16,817 nt of DNA, from NCBI GenBank assembly GCA_030431355.1, contig JAUIJG010000060.1, forward strand, positions 1 to 16,817, written 5' to 3'. Every line of letters starts with the position of its first letter. Position 1 is the stretch's first letter. This DNA is from a bacterium. Lineage in GTDB: Bacteria; Cyanobacteriota; Vampirovibrionia; Obscuribacterales; Obscuribacteraceae. Shown in pieces: positions 7,262 through 14,947 of this stretch. The notes beneath the pieces were generated by a model, which did not search any database, was not told the origin of the DNA, and worked only from the letters and a program-made list of their open reading frames with translations. The translations under genes were made by a program, and so were the position numbers.

Positions 7262-9366
7262 TGATAGTCATACACCAGCGTTTAAGAGGGAGACTACTCC
7301 CAATTCTTCTGGCTTGCCTTGTCATCGGGCATTGCTCTCCTTTTCTCATCCCCATAGTCAGGGCTGAGTCATCACCACCAATGCCGGAAGGAGCCTACGG
7401 AAAAAAAGACGGGCTCAAAAATCTTGACCGGGTAAGAATCGAAAGACCTGAGTACGAAAAGTCAAAATCCGCTGCTGATTCTATCAAGAGTCATGTCCCG
7501 AATAAGACCGAAAAGAGCGGAGGCGAGATGCCGCCTCTGGCACCAAATATAGTTAATAGAAATAACCATAAGCCTGCAATAGCCCCTGCACCTGCTGGCT
7601 CTTCCGGTAGTGGTTCCGGTAGTGCAAGTTCGATGCAGGCTCCAGTGCCAGCGCCGACGCCGACGTCTAAAAGTAGAATAGCACGGCCCACATATGAGTC
7701 CGTTGAGAAGGCGGGAGCTGCACCAAATAAGATACCGGTTGCTAACCCCTCCCCTGGCCCTTCCCAAAAAAGCAGTGTGGATGCTAAAGAAGCAAATAGT
7801 GCAGGTTTAAACTTAATAGAGCAAGTGCCAAAGTTCGCCAGGGAGAGCGCTCCGCCAAGTGAGAAGCCTGGTAATGGTAATATCGCCGGTGCTACCGCCC
7901 CATCTGCGGCAGGAGGCAATGCCACTGAGCAATATCCGATGGTGGGCAGGCTTGAGAATCTCACCTTCGGCAAAGCCAGTCCCGATCGAGACGTGGCCGC
8001 ACGCCTCGGCAGTCTGGAGAGTTCAATATTTGCCCGTACTTATGACGACGATTCTCTTTTTGACCGAACCGAGCGCTTGAAGAGAACTTTGCTGGGAGAG
8101 GATGGCGGGAACTCCATGATCTCCGATGATCTGGATGGATACGATCCCTATGCCGTTACCAGCATGGCCGCACCGCTTACGGGAAGCCAGGGCGTTGAAT
8201 CAGACTTTGTCTATCTGGATGAACTGGCAAAGAATCCTGAGAATTTTTCCGAACAACCGGGAAATGTGGTACAGGCATATGCCCTGGAGCTGATCAATTT
8301 TGAAAGACGTAAGAGAAGCCTCAAGCCGCTTGAGCCTGACAAACTCCTCCAGGACATGGCTGACCAGCAGATGACAGAAATGCTCGAGTTGCGACAACTT
8401 TCTCACAGCGACCAATATGGACAGAATCCTGATCGCCGGTACACCCTTATGGGGGGAGTCGATGCCGTGGCGGAAGGTCTGGTTGCCACAAGCACGGCGG
8501 ACCTTAACTCTTCAAAACTTACCAAAGCGGCTGTCTGTGTCCTTTTGAAAAAGATGCTTTTGAGACAAGATGATAGAGAAGCTCTGTTATCCGCCGAAGC
8601 CACGCATCTGGCCACCGCTTTTGGCACCGCAAAGAATGGCACTAAAATTTTCGGCTGCACTGAAGTCCTTACTAGAAGGGCAAAGATAGATGCTCTTAAA
8701 ACAACCCTGGAGCTAGGTGACAAAGTCACCGTCAAGGGGGAAATCTTTAAACCTTATGGTTTCGACAAAATTACCATCGCCTGGGAAGAGGCTCTTGATA
8801 GCCCGGTGGAAGAGGAGCCCGGCTCCGACGAGGCACTTCCTTACTTCCCGCCACTGGACTATGTGGCGTACGACACCAGAGCTGAAAGAGACCACAGCAA
8901 AGCGATCACTGCCTTAAAAGCCCTTGGAGTAATGGCTGCAATTGCCGGTGGAATGTTCGTCCCTCCTGTTGCCCTGGCCGCTCCATTAATTGTGATGGCT
9001 GGTCCGGGTGGCTCAGAGATGCGACCGCAGTCGGATATTCCTGTCAAAGGCGGAGTAAAGTTGAACGGCTCTCATTTTAAGGTGCAGGTCCCCCTCGACA
9101 ACGAAGACCAGGAGGGGCTTTACTACATAACTGTTTGGGCTACCCTGGGCGAAGGTTCAAGACCGGTGGCTGTCAGTCGCAGAGCAATAATGGTCAAAAA
9201 AGACAGGGATAAGGGCGACGATGAAACAAATAAAAATAAAGAACCGTCTCAAGTGAAATCCGATCCGAAGCAGTACACTAATGGGAATGATGCGGAAACA
9301 GGGCAAGACAGCTCCGACAATGATGACAGTGATGATGACCATAAGGAAGATGACACGGGGATTTAA
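7261..9366 (+). CDS. Secreted CAP-domain protein with LE/FG repeats and acidic tail
   Basis: A 701-aa secreted or surface protein of unknown role. GTG at 7261 is the only start that retains the Sec signal peptide (residues 1-35, cleavage after VRA), and no ribosome-binding site is visible. Residues 36-220 are a disordered Pro/Ala/Ser/Lys-rich stretch with a Gly-Ser run near 116-124. Residues 230-279 hold three degenerate copies of an RLxxLExxxFG-type unit (230-237, 248-258, 269-279) separated by charged linkers. Residues about 335-480 are a CAP (SCP/PR-1, YkwD-like) domain: ALELINFERRKRSLKPL opens it, with the conserved histidine H382 (LSHSD) and glutamate E405 (VAEGL). Next come a beta-rich region from about 482, a hydrophobic Ala/Gly/Pro segment at 551-582, another beta-rich part and a very acidic Asp/Ser/Lys tail from about 650. 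Bacterial CAP proteins are mostly uncharacterised. The gene end overlaps the vWA gene by about 17 bases, suggesting one operon. Confidence 0.85.
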   Translation: MIVIHQRLRGRLLPILLACLVIGHCSPFLIPIVRAESSPPMPEGAYGKKDGLKNLDRVRIERPEYEKSKSAADSIKSHVPNKTEKSGGEMPPLAPNIVNRNNHKPAIAPAPAGSSGSGSGSASSMQAPVPAPTPTSKSRIARPTYESVEKAGAAPNKIPVANPSPGPSQKSSVDAKEANSAGLNLIEQVPKFARESAPPSEKPGNGNIAGATAPSAAGGNATEQYPMVGRLENLTFGKASPDRDVAARLGSLESSIFARTYDDDSLFDRTERLKRTLLGEDGGNSMISDDLDGYDPYAVTSMAAPLTGSQGVESDFVYLDELAKNPENFSEQPGNVVQAYALELINFERRKRSLKPLEPDKLLQDMADQQMTEMLELRQLSHSDQYGQNPDRRYTLMGGVDAVAEGLVATSTADLNSSKLTKAAVCVLLKKMLLRQDDREALLSAEATHLATAFGTAKNGTKIFGCTEVLTRRAKIDALKTTLELGDKVTVKGEIFKPYGFDKITIAWEEALDSPVEEEPGSDEALPYFPPLDYVAYDTRAERDHSKAITALKALGVMAAIAGGMFVPPVALAAPLIVMAGPGGSEMRPQSDIPVKGGVKLNGSHFKVQVPLDNEDQEGLYYITVWATLGEGSRPVAVSRRAIMVKKDRDKGDDETNKNKEPSQVKSDPKQYTNGNDAETGQDSSDNDDSDDDHKEDDTGI

Positions 9367-10471
9367 GATCGCCTCCCCCGGGTCTGTGAAATTTGCCCTT
9401 ATTCTCCTTGGTTTTTGGTTCTTATTTGCGGCTCTTCCCCTGGAAGCCAAATCGCTACTGGATGATATGCCGACCCCGGTCACTTCCAGTCCATCGGAGA
9501 CCACATCAAAGCCGAAGGCGAAGTCCGCACCTGAATCTGAGCCGAATTTGCTGGAGTCCGGTACCGAAAGTACCACCCTTTCCACCGGCACGGAGAGCAC
9601 CACATTATCCACCGGTACCTCCTCTACCACTCTTTCTACCGGAACTGCTTCTACTACTCTCTCCACAGGCACAGGCACTACCACTTTGCAGGCGGGGACC
9701 ACCGGCACCACCCTGAAAGTTCGGGCAAAGAAGACGCAGAAGCCCACTACCATTTTGTTTTTGTTGGATGCTTCTTTGAGCATGAAAGAGAAAATCGGTC
9801 GAGATAAACACGGCAACAAGATTCAAAAAATTGATGCTGCAAAGCAAGTCTTGCAACAGGCAATGATGAAGATACCTGCTGGTGTAGATATAGGACTTAG
9901 AGTTTTCGGTCATTTCGGAGGAATGGATGGTTGCAGGGCCACGGCACTATTGGTGCCTCCAGGCAAGGGGAATCGGGCCTCAATTATTCGTAGAGTTCGA
10001 CCCATACGCCCCACCGGTCTCACGCCTCTGACCTTTGCCCTATTTCAAGCTGCCGAGAGTGATTTGAGAAGGGCCCGGGGCAGAAAGACAATCATCCTTA
10101 TCACCGACGGTGTTGATACCTGCGGTCTTGATCCCTGCGCATACATTAAGACCTTAAAGTTCAAGGGAATAGATTTGAAAGTTGATATCGTCGGTCTTGA
10201 TATCAGAAGAGATTTCGCCAAGAAAAAGCTTGACTGTATTGCCAAGAATTCCGGTGGTAAGTACTATGACGCGGACACCGCAGCTAAGCTGATTGATTCG
10301 GTTTCTAACAGTGTTTCCAGGGCAATTTCAGGCCAGGTGATAACCGGGGGCGGCGACTCCGGTGCCAACATCACAAACCCATTGACCCCAGCAGAGCTGA
10401 TTCCGATAGTGCCCATGGATTCGTTCGATCCAAAGTCCGCACCAGATGCGAAAAACAAAGGCGGTAAGTAG
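9350..10471 (+). CDS. Secreted von Willebrand factor A protein with Thr/Ser nonapeptide repeats
   Basis: Predicted exported metal-binding adhesion or scaffold protein of about 373 aa. The best start is ATG 9350, just before a basic stretch and the hydrophobic core of a signal peptide (residues about 15-33, ending LEAKS). AGGA is only 2 bases before it, so ATGs at 9332 or 9335 are alternatives; all overlap the CAP gene. Residues 72-116 are five tandem nonapeptides of the form T[ESAG][ST]TTLSTG plus a partial sixth (117-122). The vWA domain spans about residues 132-330 with a complete MIDAS: D140-x-S142-x-S144, T225 (GLTPLT) and D253 (ITDGVDTC). Cysteines C258 and C263 sit in a DTCGLDPC motif shared by a common exported vWA subfamily and may form a disulfide. 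The C-terminus after about residue 335 is Pro/Gly-rich and probably disordered. No LPXTG, lipobox or C-terminal anchor helix is visible. The gene follows the CAP gene and precedes a GT-C enzyme. Confidence 0.88.
   Translation: MTRGFKIASPGSVKFALILLGFWFLFAALPLEAKSLLDDMPTPVTSSPSETTSKPKAKSAPESEPNLLESGTESTTLSTGTESTTLSTGTSSTTLSTGTASTTLSTGTGTTTLQAGTTGTTLKVRAKKTQKPTTILFLLDASLSMKEKIGRDKHGNKIQKIDAAKQVLQQAMMKIPAGVDIGLRVFGHFGGMDGCRATALLVPPGKGNRASIIRRVRPIRPTGLTPLTFALFQAAESDLRRARGRKTIILITDGVDTCGLDPCAYIKTLKFKGIDLKVDIVGLDIRRDFAKKKLDCIAKNSGGKYYDADTAAKLIDSVSNSVSRAISGQVITGGGDSGANITNPLTPAELIPIVPMDSFDPKSAPDAKNKGGK
9563..9715 (+). repeat. 27-base coding repeat, five copies plus a partial, in the vWA gene
   Basis: Units start at 9563, 9590, 9617, 9644 and 9671, with a partial unit at 9698-9715. 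They encode TESTTLSTG twice, then TSS-, TAS- and TGT-starting variants, and end with TTGTTL. Amino acids are much better conserved than bases: glycine is read as GGC, GGT, GGA and GGG and leucine as CTT, TTA, CTC, TTG and CTG. The array is therefore old and kept at protein level rather than freshly duplicated. Confidence 0.9.
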
Positions 10472-10599
10472 CAGCATAAACAGTCAAGTCTGATTTTATT
10501 TTAGTAAGGTAGGCTATCATCACAGGCAACGATACGGACCATATCAGAGAACAGAGTCAGTCCCCGGAGGATAGGGGCAACCTGACCCTGGTTCTCTCT

Positions 10600-12960
10600 T
10601 TGAGTGCTGCTTTAGTCGCCATCGTATTCGGTGTGTATCATTCAAGTCTGGGTATCGGTTTCTTACTGGATGATTTTTATCATCTGGGTTACTTAATTGA
10701 TGCATTCGACGGAGAAAATTCCGAATTACTCAAATGCCTGCTTGGCTCTTGGTCCGGACCGACAGGTCTGAATAGCTTTCGGCCTCTAACTTCTCTTGGG
10801 CTCATGGTGGATTTTGTCTTATGGAAAACAAACGCGTTCGGTTACCATCTGACTAATCTGCTCATGTATGCAGGATGTTGTGTTAGTGTTTTTCTTCTGG
10901 TCCTGAATTTGCTATCCGGTCTTGGCCGATTCAGATTTGTATCCGCGTTCGCTGCAGCCCTTCTCTTTCTTGTTTATCCCATTCATCCAGAGTCAGTGGC
11001 CTGGATTATAGGTAGGGTGGATACACAGTGTGTCCTCTTCTTCCTTCTCTCCATTCTTTTTTATTTTATGCACAGGAGAAAGAGCAGCATCTTCTATGTG
11101 CTAATCTCCTTTCTCTTCTTCCTCGCTTCCCTTACCACCAAGGAGATGGCAGTGGTATTACCTGTGGTAGTACTGGCTGCCGAGCTGTTGCTCGCCAGGG
11201 ATCTTGGTTGGAGGTTGGAGCGCGGCTGGAAGCGCTTCTATTTGCCCGGGGCATACTTTCTCTTTCTTGGGATATTCGCTTTCATTCGAACCTCCGCCAT
11301 TGGAACCCTGGTTGGCGGATACGGCTCCAGCGATCTGAAGACTACTCTTTTGATGTTCAGAAACTTTCTCGATATTGAGACCCTCAAAAAGATCTTGTTC
11401 GGCGTCAATGAAGAACATCCACTTCCCCACAAGTTCTTTAATTGGGTCGCTCTCGCGTTCTCACTGTCACTTCTTCCTGTTCTTCTATCCTGTCTGAATA
11501 AGCGTTATTTGAGACTTGTTTTGTTTTTACTTGTCTGGCTTGCGGTCTCCCTGGTGCCTACTTTTCAAATCTGGCATATTTATCCCAACCTCGTGGGTTC
11601 AAGATTATTTTTCCTCGGCTCTGTCCCGTTGGTAATATTACTGGGCTTGGCTGCGACCTTGCCTTTCTCCGAGTTCCCTGAGCGCCTATCCCGGATTGTG
11701 CCTCCTTTGAGAGTGGTTTCGACACTGTCGGCAATGGCACTGATCGGATTTTGGACCGTCGCCGTTCACCGCAATCTGGAAGTCTGGGTTAGAGCTGGAG
11801 AGGATATTAAAAGGATACATTCTCATATAGGCTCCCTGGCCTCCTCCTCGGCTGAAGAGAGAAAGTTTATTCATTTACTCGACGTACCCCAGGATGATGC
11901 CGGAGCCGGTTTGATTGGCCGTCCTGAATATCTGGAGACTATGTTGAGTCCTCCGATAGCCGATGATAAGTACATTGAAAGAGTTTTGACCACCGAAAGA
12001 TGTCTGGCTAGAAATAGAGAGTTTATCTATCCATATCTTGTCAGGGAAGTGGCCAACAGTGACGAAGTGAAACATCGACTTCTCTGGAATCCCAGGGATA
12101 AGAGATATAGAGACTGGGTTTTGCCGGAAGGCATTAATATTAATTCGACCGGTCTTGCGCTGCCTCTTATCGAGAATCAGGCGACGAAGCTGCCGGTGAA
12201 GAGTGGCGATATCCTCTGGTTCAGACCGGTTGAAGGAATAAATCCATTTTCTGCCGGTTGGCTAGAACTTCAGTTCGGTGAAAGTGGAGACAGCCTTAAT
12301 CTGGCCGGGGTGCAATCCCGTCTTCTCTATCGATCCAAACACCAGCCTGCCTCCTGGATAGACTATTCTCCCGGACCTTTTGCCGCATCGGTCGATGCAG
12401 GCAAGGAGATTGTCGATAGCTTGACTTTTATACCTTTCTGGCACCGCTCCTGGTTATTGAATGGTGAGATTGTAGAGGTGGGTGTGCAGTTTTTGAAGGT
12501 TCCGGACAAGGTGGTCCTTGATAAGACGCCCATTCTTAAAGCCCGGGCTGCTTCGCTTCTCTTTCCCCTGGTTTCGGTTGAAGACTCATCAAATCGCAAG
12601 GATGCTTCCGTTGCCCGTCATATCCTCTTGCCCTGTGATAGCATCTCACCCATAAAAGTCGGTTTTGATACCACATTGGTAGAAGGGGCTCATTCTTCTT
12701 TGATTATGGTGGCAAACTCGGAAGTGTCTCTGACATCGAGCCCGACCGACCAACTTCCTGACTCCACCTTGCTCCTTTTCAAGAAAGAAGTAGCAGGTCT
12801 CAAAGGAGTTGTTTCTATTCCCGACAAATTGATAAACAAAGCCGTGGGCAGACATCAGGTGGTTGTGATGGCTCTCGATGTCGAGCATAAACCGACAGGA
12901 TATCTAAGCGAGCCCAGGTTCTTTGAAATCTGTCCCGACCGACCACCCGAGATCAAGTAG
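10600..12960 (+). CDS. Multi-pass GT-C glycosyltransferase, TMTC/O-mannosyltransferase-like
   Basis: Integral membrane sugar transferase expected to use a polyprenyl-phosphate-linked sugar on the outer face of the inner membrane. The first loop carries the acidic GT-C motif (LLDDFYHL, D24-D25), followed by the features of TMTC-type proteins: FRPLTSLGLMVDF (60-72), GYHLTNLL (81-88), the hallmark YPIHPESVAWIIGRVD (126-141) and TKEMAVVLPV (180-189). About ten helices occupy residues 1-385. In place of the TPR repeats usual in this family, residues about 386-786 form a long soluble domain with no family I recognise. TTG at 10600 is the first conventional start but lacks a ribosome-binding site. 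The frame is open back to 10513, and CTG 10582 has GGAGG 11 bases before it, so the true N-terminus may be 6 or more residues longer. Its neighbours are secreted proteins, one with Thr/Ser-rich repeats, which suggests protein glycosylation as the role; this is inference. Confidence 0.82.
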   Translation: MSAALVAIVFGVYHSSLGIGFLLDDFYHLGYLIDAFDGENSELLKCLLGSWSGPTGLNSFRPLTSLGLMVDFVLWKTNAFGYHLTNLLMYAGCCVSVFLLVLNLLSGLGRFRFVSAFAAALLFLVYPIHPESVAWIIGRVDTQCVLFFLLSILFYFMHRRKSSIFYVLISFLFFLASLTTKEMAVVLPVVVLAAELLLARDLGWRLERGWKRFYLPGAYFLFLGIFAFIRTSAIGTLVGGYGSSDLKTTLLMFRNFLDIETLKKILFGVNEEHPLPHKFFNWVALAFSLSLLPVLLSCLNKRYLRLVLFLLVWLAVSLVPTFQIWHIYPNLVGSRLFFLGSVPLVILLGLAATLPFSEFPERLSRIVPPLRVVSTLSAMALIGFWTVAVHRNLEVWVRAGEDIKRIHSHIGSLASSSAEERKFIHLLDVPQDDAGAGLIGRPEYLETMLSPPIADDKYIERVLTTERCLARNREFIYPYLVREVANSDEVKHRLLWNPRDKRYRDWVLPEGININSTGLALPLIENQATKLPVKSGDILWFRPVEGINPFSAGWLELQFGESGDSLNLAGVQSRLLYRSKHQPASWIDYSPGPFAASVDAGKEIVDSLTFIPFWHRSWLLNGEIVEVGVQFLKVPDKVVLDKTPILKARAASLLFPLVSVEDSSNRKDASVARHILLPCDSISPIKVGFDTTLVEGAHSSLIMVANSEVSLTSSPTDQLPDSTLLLFKKEVAGLKGVVSIPDKLINKAVGRHQVVVMALDVEHKPTGYLSEPRFFEICPDRPPEIK

Positions 12961-12976
12961 GTCTTTTATTGCTAAT

Positions 12977-14539
12977 TTAGAGGTTATCCGACTTTTGCAT
13001 GGAAATATGATTTCTCTGCAAGATGCTGTTGGTGATTCTGTCTCCGACGTTGGAGTACATGTGAGTCAGCCAGATCGGATATATACCGAAGGCAAGGATA
13101 GAGACTGCCAGGCATGCACCAACCACTCTTTCTGTGGCGGTGGCGTCATACAGATGGGAGCTCCACTTCTCTTGTTCCGGTCCGTAAAACAGGCGCTTCA
13201 GGAGCCAGAGCATATAGCCGGCAGTGAGAATTACACCCAGTGCTGCCAGGTAAACCCAGTTTCTTGTCCACTCTCCGTGCAGGTCTGAATAAGCCATCGG
13301 CGAAGTAATGGAGCCGTAGAAGACAGTGACCTCTCCCACGAATCCGGATAGAGCCGGCAGGCCAAGATTGGCCATGGTGGCAAACATCCAGAAATAGAAG
13401 AGAACAGGCATTTTGAAGGCAAGTCCACCGCCAATCTCCGGTAGAAGTCTTGTGTGGGTTCTTTCATATACGCATCCCACCAGGAAGAAAAGCATGGCGG
13501 AGATGAAACCGTGGGATAACATCTGGAATATTGCACCATTCACCGCGGTGTTAGATAGGGTGCCGATACCGAGCAAGATAAAGCCCATGTGGCTGACGCT
13601 GGAGAAAGCGATAATCCGCTTCATATCCTGCTGAACCAGGCAAGCTATAGCACCCCAGAGAATATTGATTGCTCCCAGAGCCACAATCCACGGGCCGTAC
13701 TCGATGAAGAATGCTGGGAAAAAGCCCATACAAATTCTTACCAGACCGTAGGAACCCATCTTTAATAGCAGTCCTGCCAGGATCATGGATATGGGTGTCG
13801 GTGCTTCTACGTGAGCATCGGGTAGCCATGTGTGGAAAGGTACGGATGGCAGCTTGATGATGAAGGCGAGGAAGAAGCAGAGGCAGGCTATGCATTGGCT
13901 TGCCACTGGAAGTCCGGCTGCTGCTGTTGCCAACATTGTCATATTGAAGGAGGCGGCGCTTGGGTTGATTGCCATCAGCTCAGAATATGTATAGAGCAGA
14001 CCGCCCAGCATGATCACGCCACCGAAGAAGGTGTAGAGCAAGAACTTCATGGCAGCGTAGCCCCGTCTCGGACCGCCCCATATGGCAATCAAAAAGTACA
14101 TGGGCACCAGTTCTAGTTCGTACATTACGAAGAACTGAACAAGGTTTTGTGAGACGAACACACCCAGAACCGAGAAGGTGAGGAGCATCAGAAGACTGTA
14201 GTAGAGGCGGCACCGCTTGGTTATTGAATAACTTGCCAGGACCGACATCAGTGTGACAAAGGTTGTTAATAGAACCATCGATAGACTGAGACCGTCGACG
14301 GCAATGTGATAAGCCAGGCTGACCGGTGTGGTCACCCAGGGTACAAAGGTGATGAACTGCATCCCGGTGAAACCGAAACGGAAACTGCCGAGGAGAAGCA
14401 GAGAAACTGCCAGCATCGCCAGGCTGAAACCGATAGCCATGCCCCGGGCCAACTTGTCATTGGGGACAAGGGGTATGAATATCGACGCAATTAATGGAAG
14501 GAATAGTAAGACGTTTAGAAGGAGTGCGGAATCGTTCAC
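12977..14539 (-). CDS. nuoM: NADH:quinone oxidoreductase (complex I) subunit M, antiporter-like
   Basis: Proton-pumping membrane subunit of complex I, homologous to Mrp antiporters and to cyanobacterial NdhD. I chose GTG at 14539, with GAGG 7 bases upstream, giving 520 aa (family about 500-530) that begins NDSALLLNVLLFLPL. The frame is open back to 14662, but those 41 residues are not conserved and have no better ribosome site. The key charged residues of the half-channels and central axis are present: E141 (MYELELVPMYFL), K229 (IIKLPSVPFHTWLPDAH), K260 (GLLLKMGSYG) and E403 (FVGEV). These correspond by motif to E. coli NuoM E144, K234, K265 and E407. The histidine-bearing SSVSHMGF and MLSHGF segments are also normal. 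The gene stands alone on its strand: its 3' end converges on the GT-C gene 16 bases away, with no nuoN after it, and its 5' end faces nuoL. Confidence 0.97.
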   Translation of the reverse strand: MNDSALLLNVLLFLPLIASIFIPLVPNDKLARGMAIGFSLAMLAVSLLLLGSFRFGFTGMQFITFVPWVTTPVSLAYHIAVDGLSLSMVLLTTFVTLMSVLASYSITKRCRLYYSLLMLLTFSVLGVFVSQNLVQFFVMYELELVPMYFLIAIWGGPRRGYAAMKFLLYTFFGGVIMLGGLLYTYSELMAINPSAASFNMTMLATAAAGLPVASQCIACLCFFLAFIIKLPSVPFHTWLPDAHVEAPTPISMILAGLLLKMGSYGLVRICMGFFPAFFIEYGPWIVALGAINILWGAIACLVQQDMKRIIAFSSVSHMGFILLGIGTLSNTAVNGAIFQMLSHGFISAMLFFLVGCVYERTHTRLLPEIGGGLAFKMPVLFYFWMFATMANLGLPALSGFVGEVTVFYGSITSPMAYSDLHGEWTRNWVYLAALGVILTAGYMLWLLKRLFYGPEQEKWSSHLYDATATERVVGACLAVSILAFGIYPIWLTHMYSNVGDRITNSILQRNHISMQKSDNL

Positions 14540-14618
14540 TTTGTCGCCTCGGGAGCTGTCGCTTTGGAAACTAGTAAATTCAGCCTTGAAAATAAAACTT
14601 TCAAAACCGGCCACACAG

Positions 14619-14647
14619 TATATAAGGACCGACGAAATTCCTGCCAG
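14619..14647 (-). promoter_or_regulatory. Candidate promoter for nuoM
   Basis: On the minus strand CTGGCA (14647-14642, four of six to TTGACA) is followed after 17 bases by TATATA (14624-14619), overlapping TATACT two bases further on. Transcription would start near 14611 and leave a leader of about 70 bases before the GTG at 14539. The -35 element is weak. Confidence 0.3.
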
Positions 14648-14875
14648 CGATTTTGGTACCAAAACCCCCTCTTTGAAGAATTATTGAAATGAAAAATCTT
14701 TTCACCCAGGATATGTCATGGCGTAGCATCTCGGCGCTATTCATAATCCCCTGAGCGTTCGCGGGTAGCCAAGAACCGTTGGCGATACTAAAAGGTTGTT
14801 CTTGATATCCTCTTCCTGAACCAGATGTATGAAGTGTCACCCCGTGTCGCTGTATATTATTGAAGCCTAAATTTC

Positions 14876-14898
14876 AGCGGTCGGCACCAAGAACCGCT
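14876..14898 (+). promoter_or_regulatory. Inverted repeat in the nuoL leader
   Basis: AGCGGT (14876-14881) and ACCGCT (14893-14898) are exact reverse complements with an 11-base loop that contains most of the second CCAAGAACCG copy. The element ends 50 bases before the nuoL start, so it may form a hairpin in the leader RNA or bind a regulator. No T-tract follows. Confidence 0.25.
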
Positions 14899-14947
14899 CC
14901 TTACTATCGAATCCCTGACATCTCGTCAGCACTGGAGAAATATCGCG

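Larger units (their letters stand above)
14540..14947. other. Divergent nuoM-nuoL intergenic region (408 bases)
   Basis: This region should carry the promoters of both complex I genes. A weak minus-strand promoter for nuoM is proposed at 14619-14647. An inverted repeat TTGAAA...TTTCAA (14586-14591 and 14599-14604) lies in the presumed nuoM leader. On the nuoL side a 10-base direct repeat CCAAGAACCG occurs at 14769-14778 and 14887-14896, and the second copy lies within a 6-base inverted repeat (14876-14881 with 14893-14898). AT-rich TGTATATTATTG at 14851-14862 could serve as a -10 region for nuoL, but no matching -35 was found. No convincing coding sequence was seen; a 21-codon frame at 14689-14754 is discussed among rejected items. 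Confidence 0.6.

Noticed and set aside
9563..9715. Regular repeats that might suggest a CRISPR or minisatellite
   Set aside because: The 27-base units are contiguous with no spacers, keep the reading frame and diverge at synonymous sites, so they are protein-coding repeats.
9157..9819. A 220-codon minus-strand frame with VPVERVV-type repeats
   Set aside because: It is the reverse reading of the vWA nonapeptide array and CAP tail. The repeats are a by-product of the real coding repeats on the plus strand.
14540..14662. A 41-residue N-terminal extension of NuoM
   Set aside because: The added residues are unlike NuoM N-termini and overlap the likely promoter and leader, whereas GTG 14539 has a well-spaced GAGG and gives a normal length.
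14689..14754. A 21-codon frame starting MKNLFTQDMS between nuoM and nuoL
   Set aside because: Only a weak GAAGAA precedes it, it has no recognisable features, and such short frames are expected by chance. A leader peptide for nuoL cannot be excluded.
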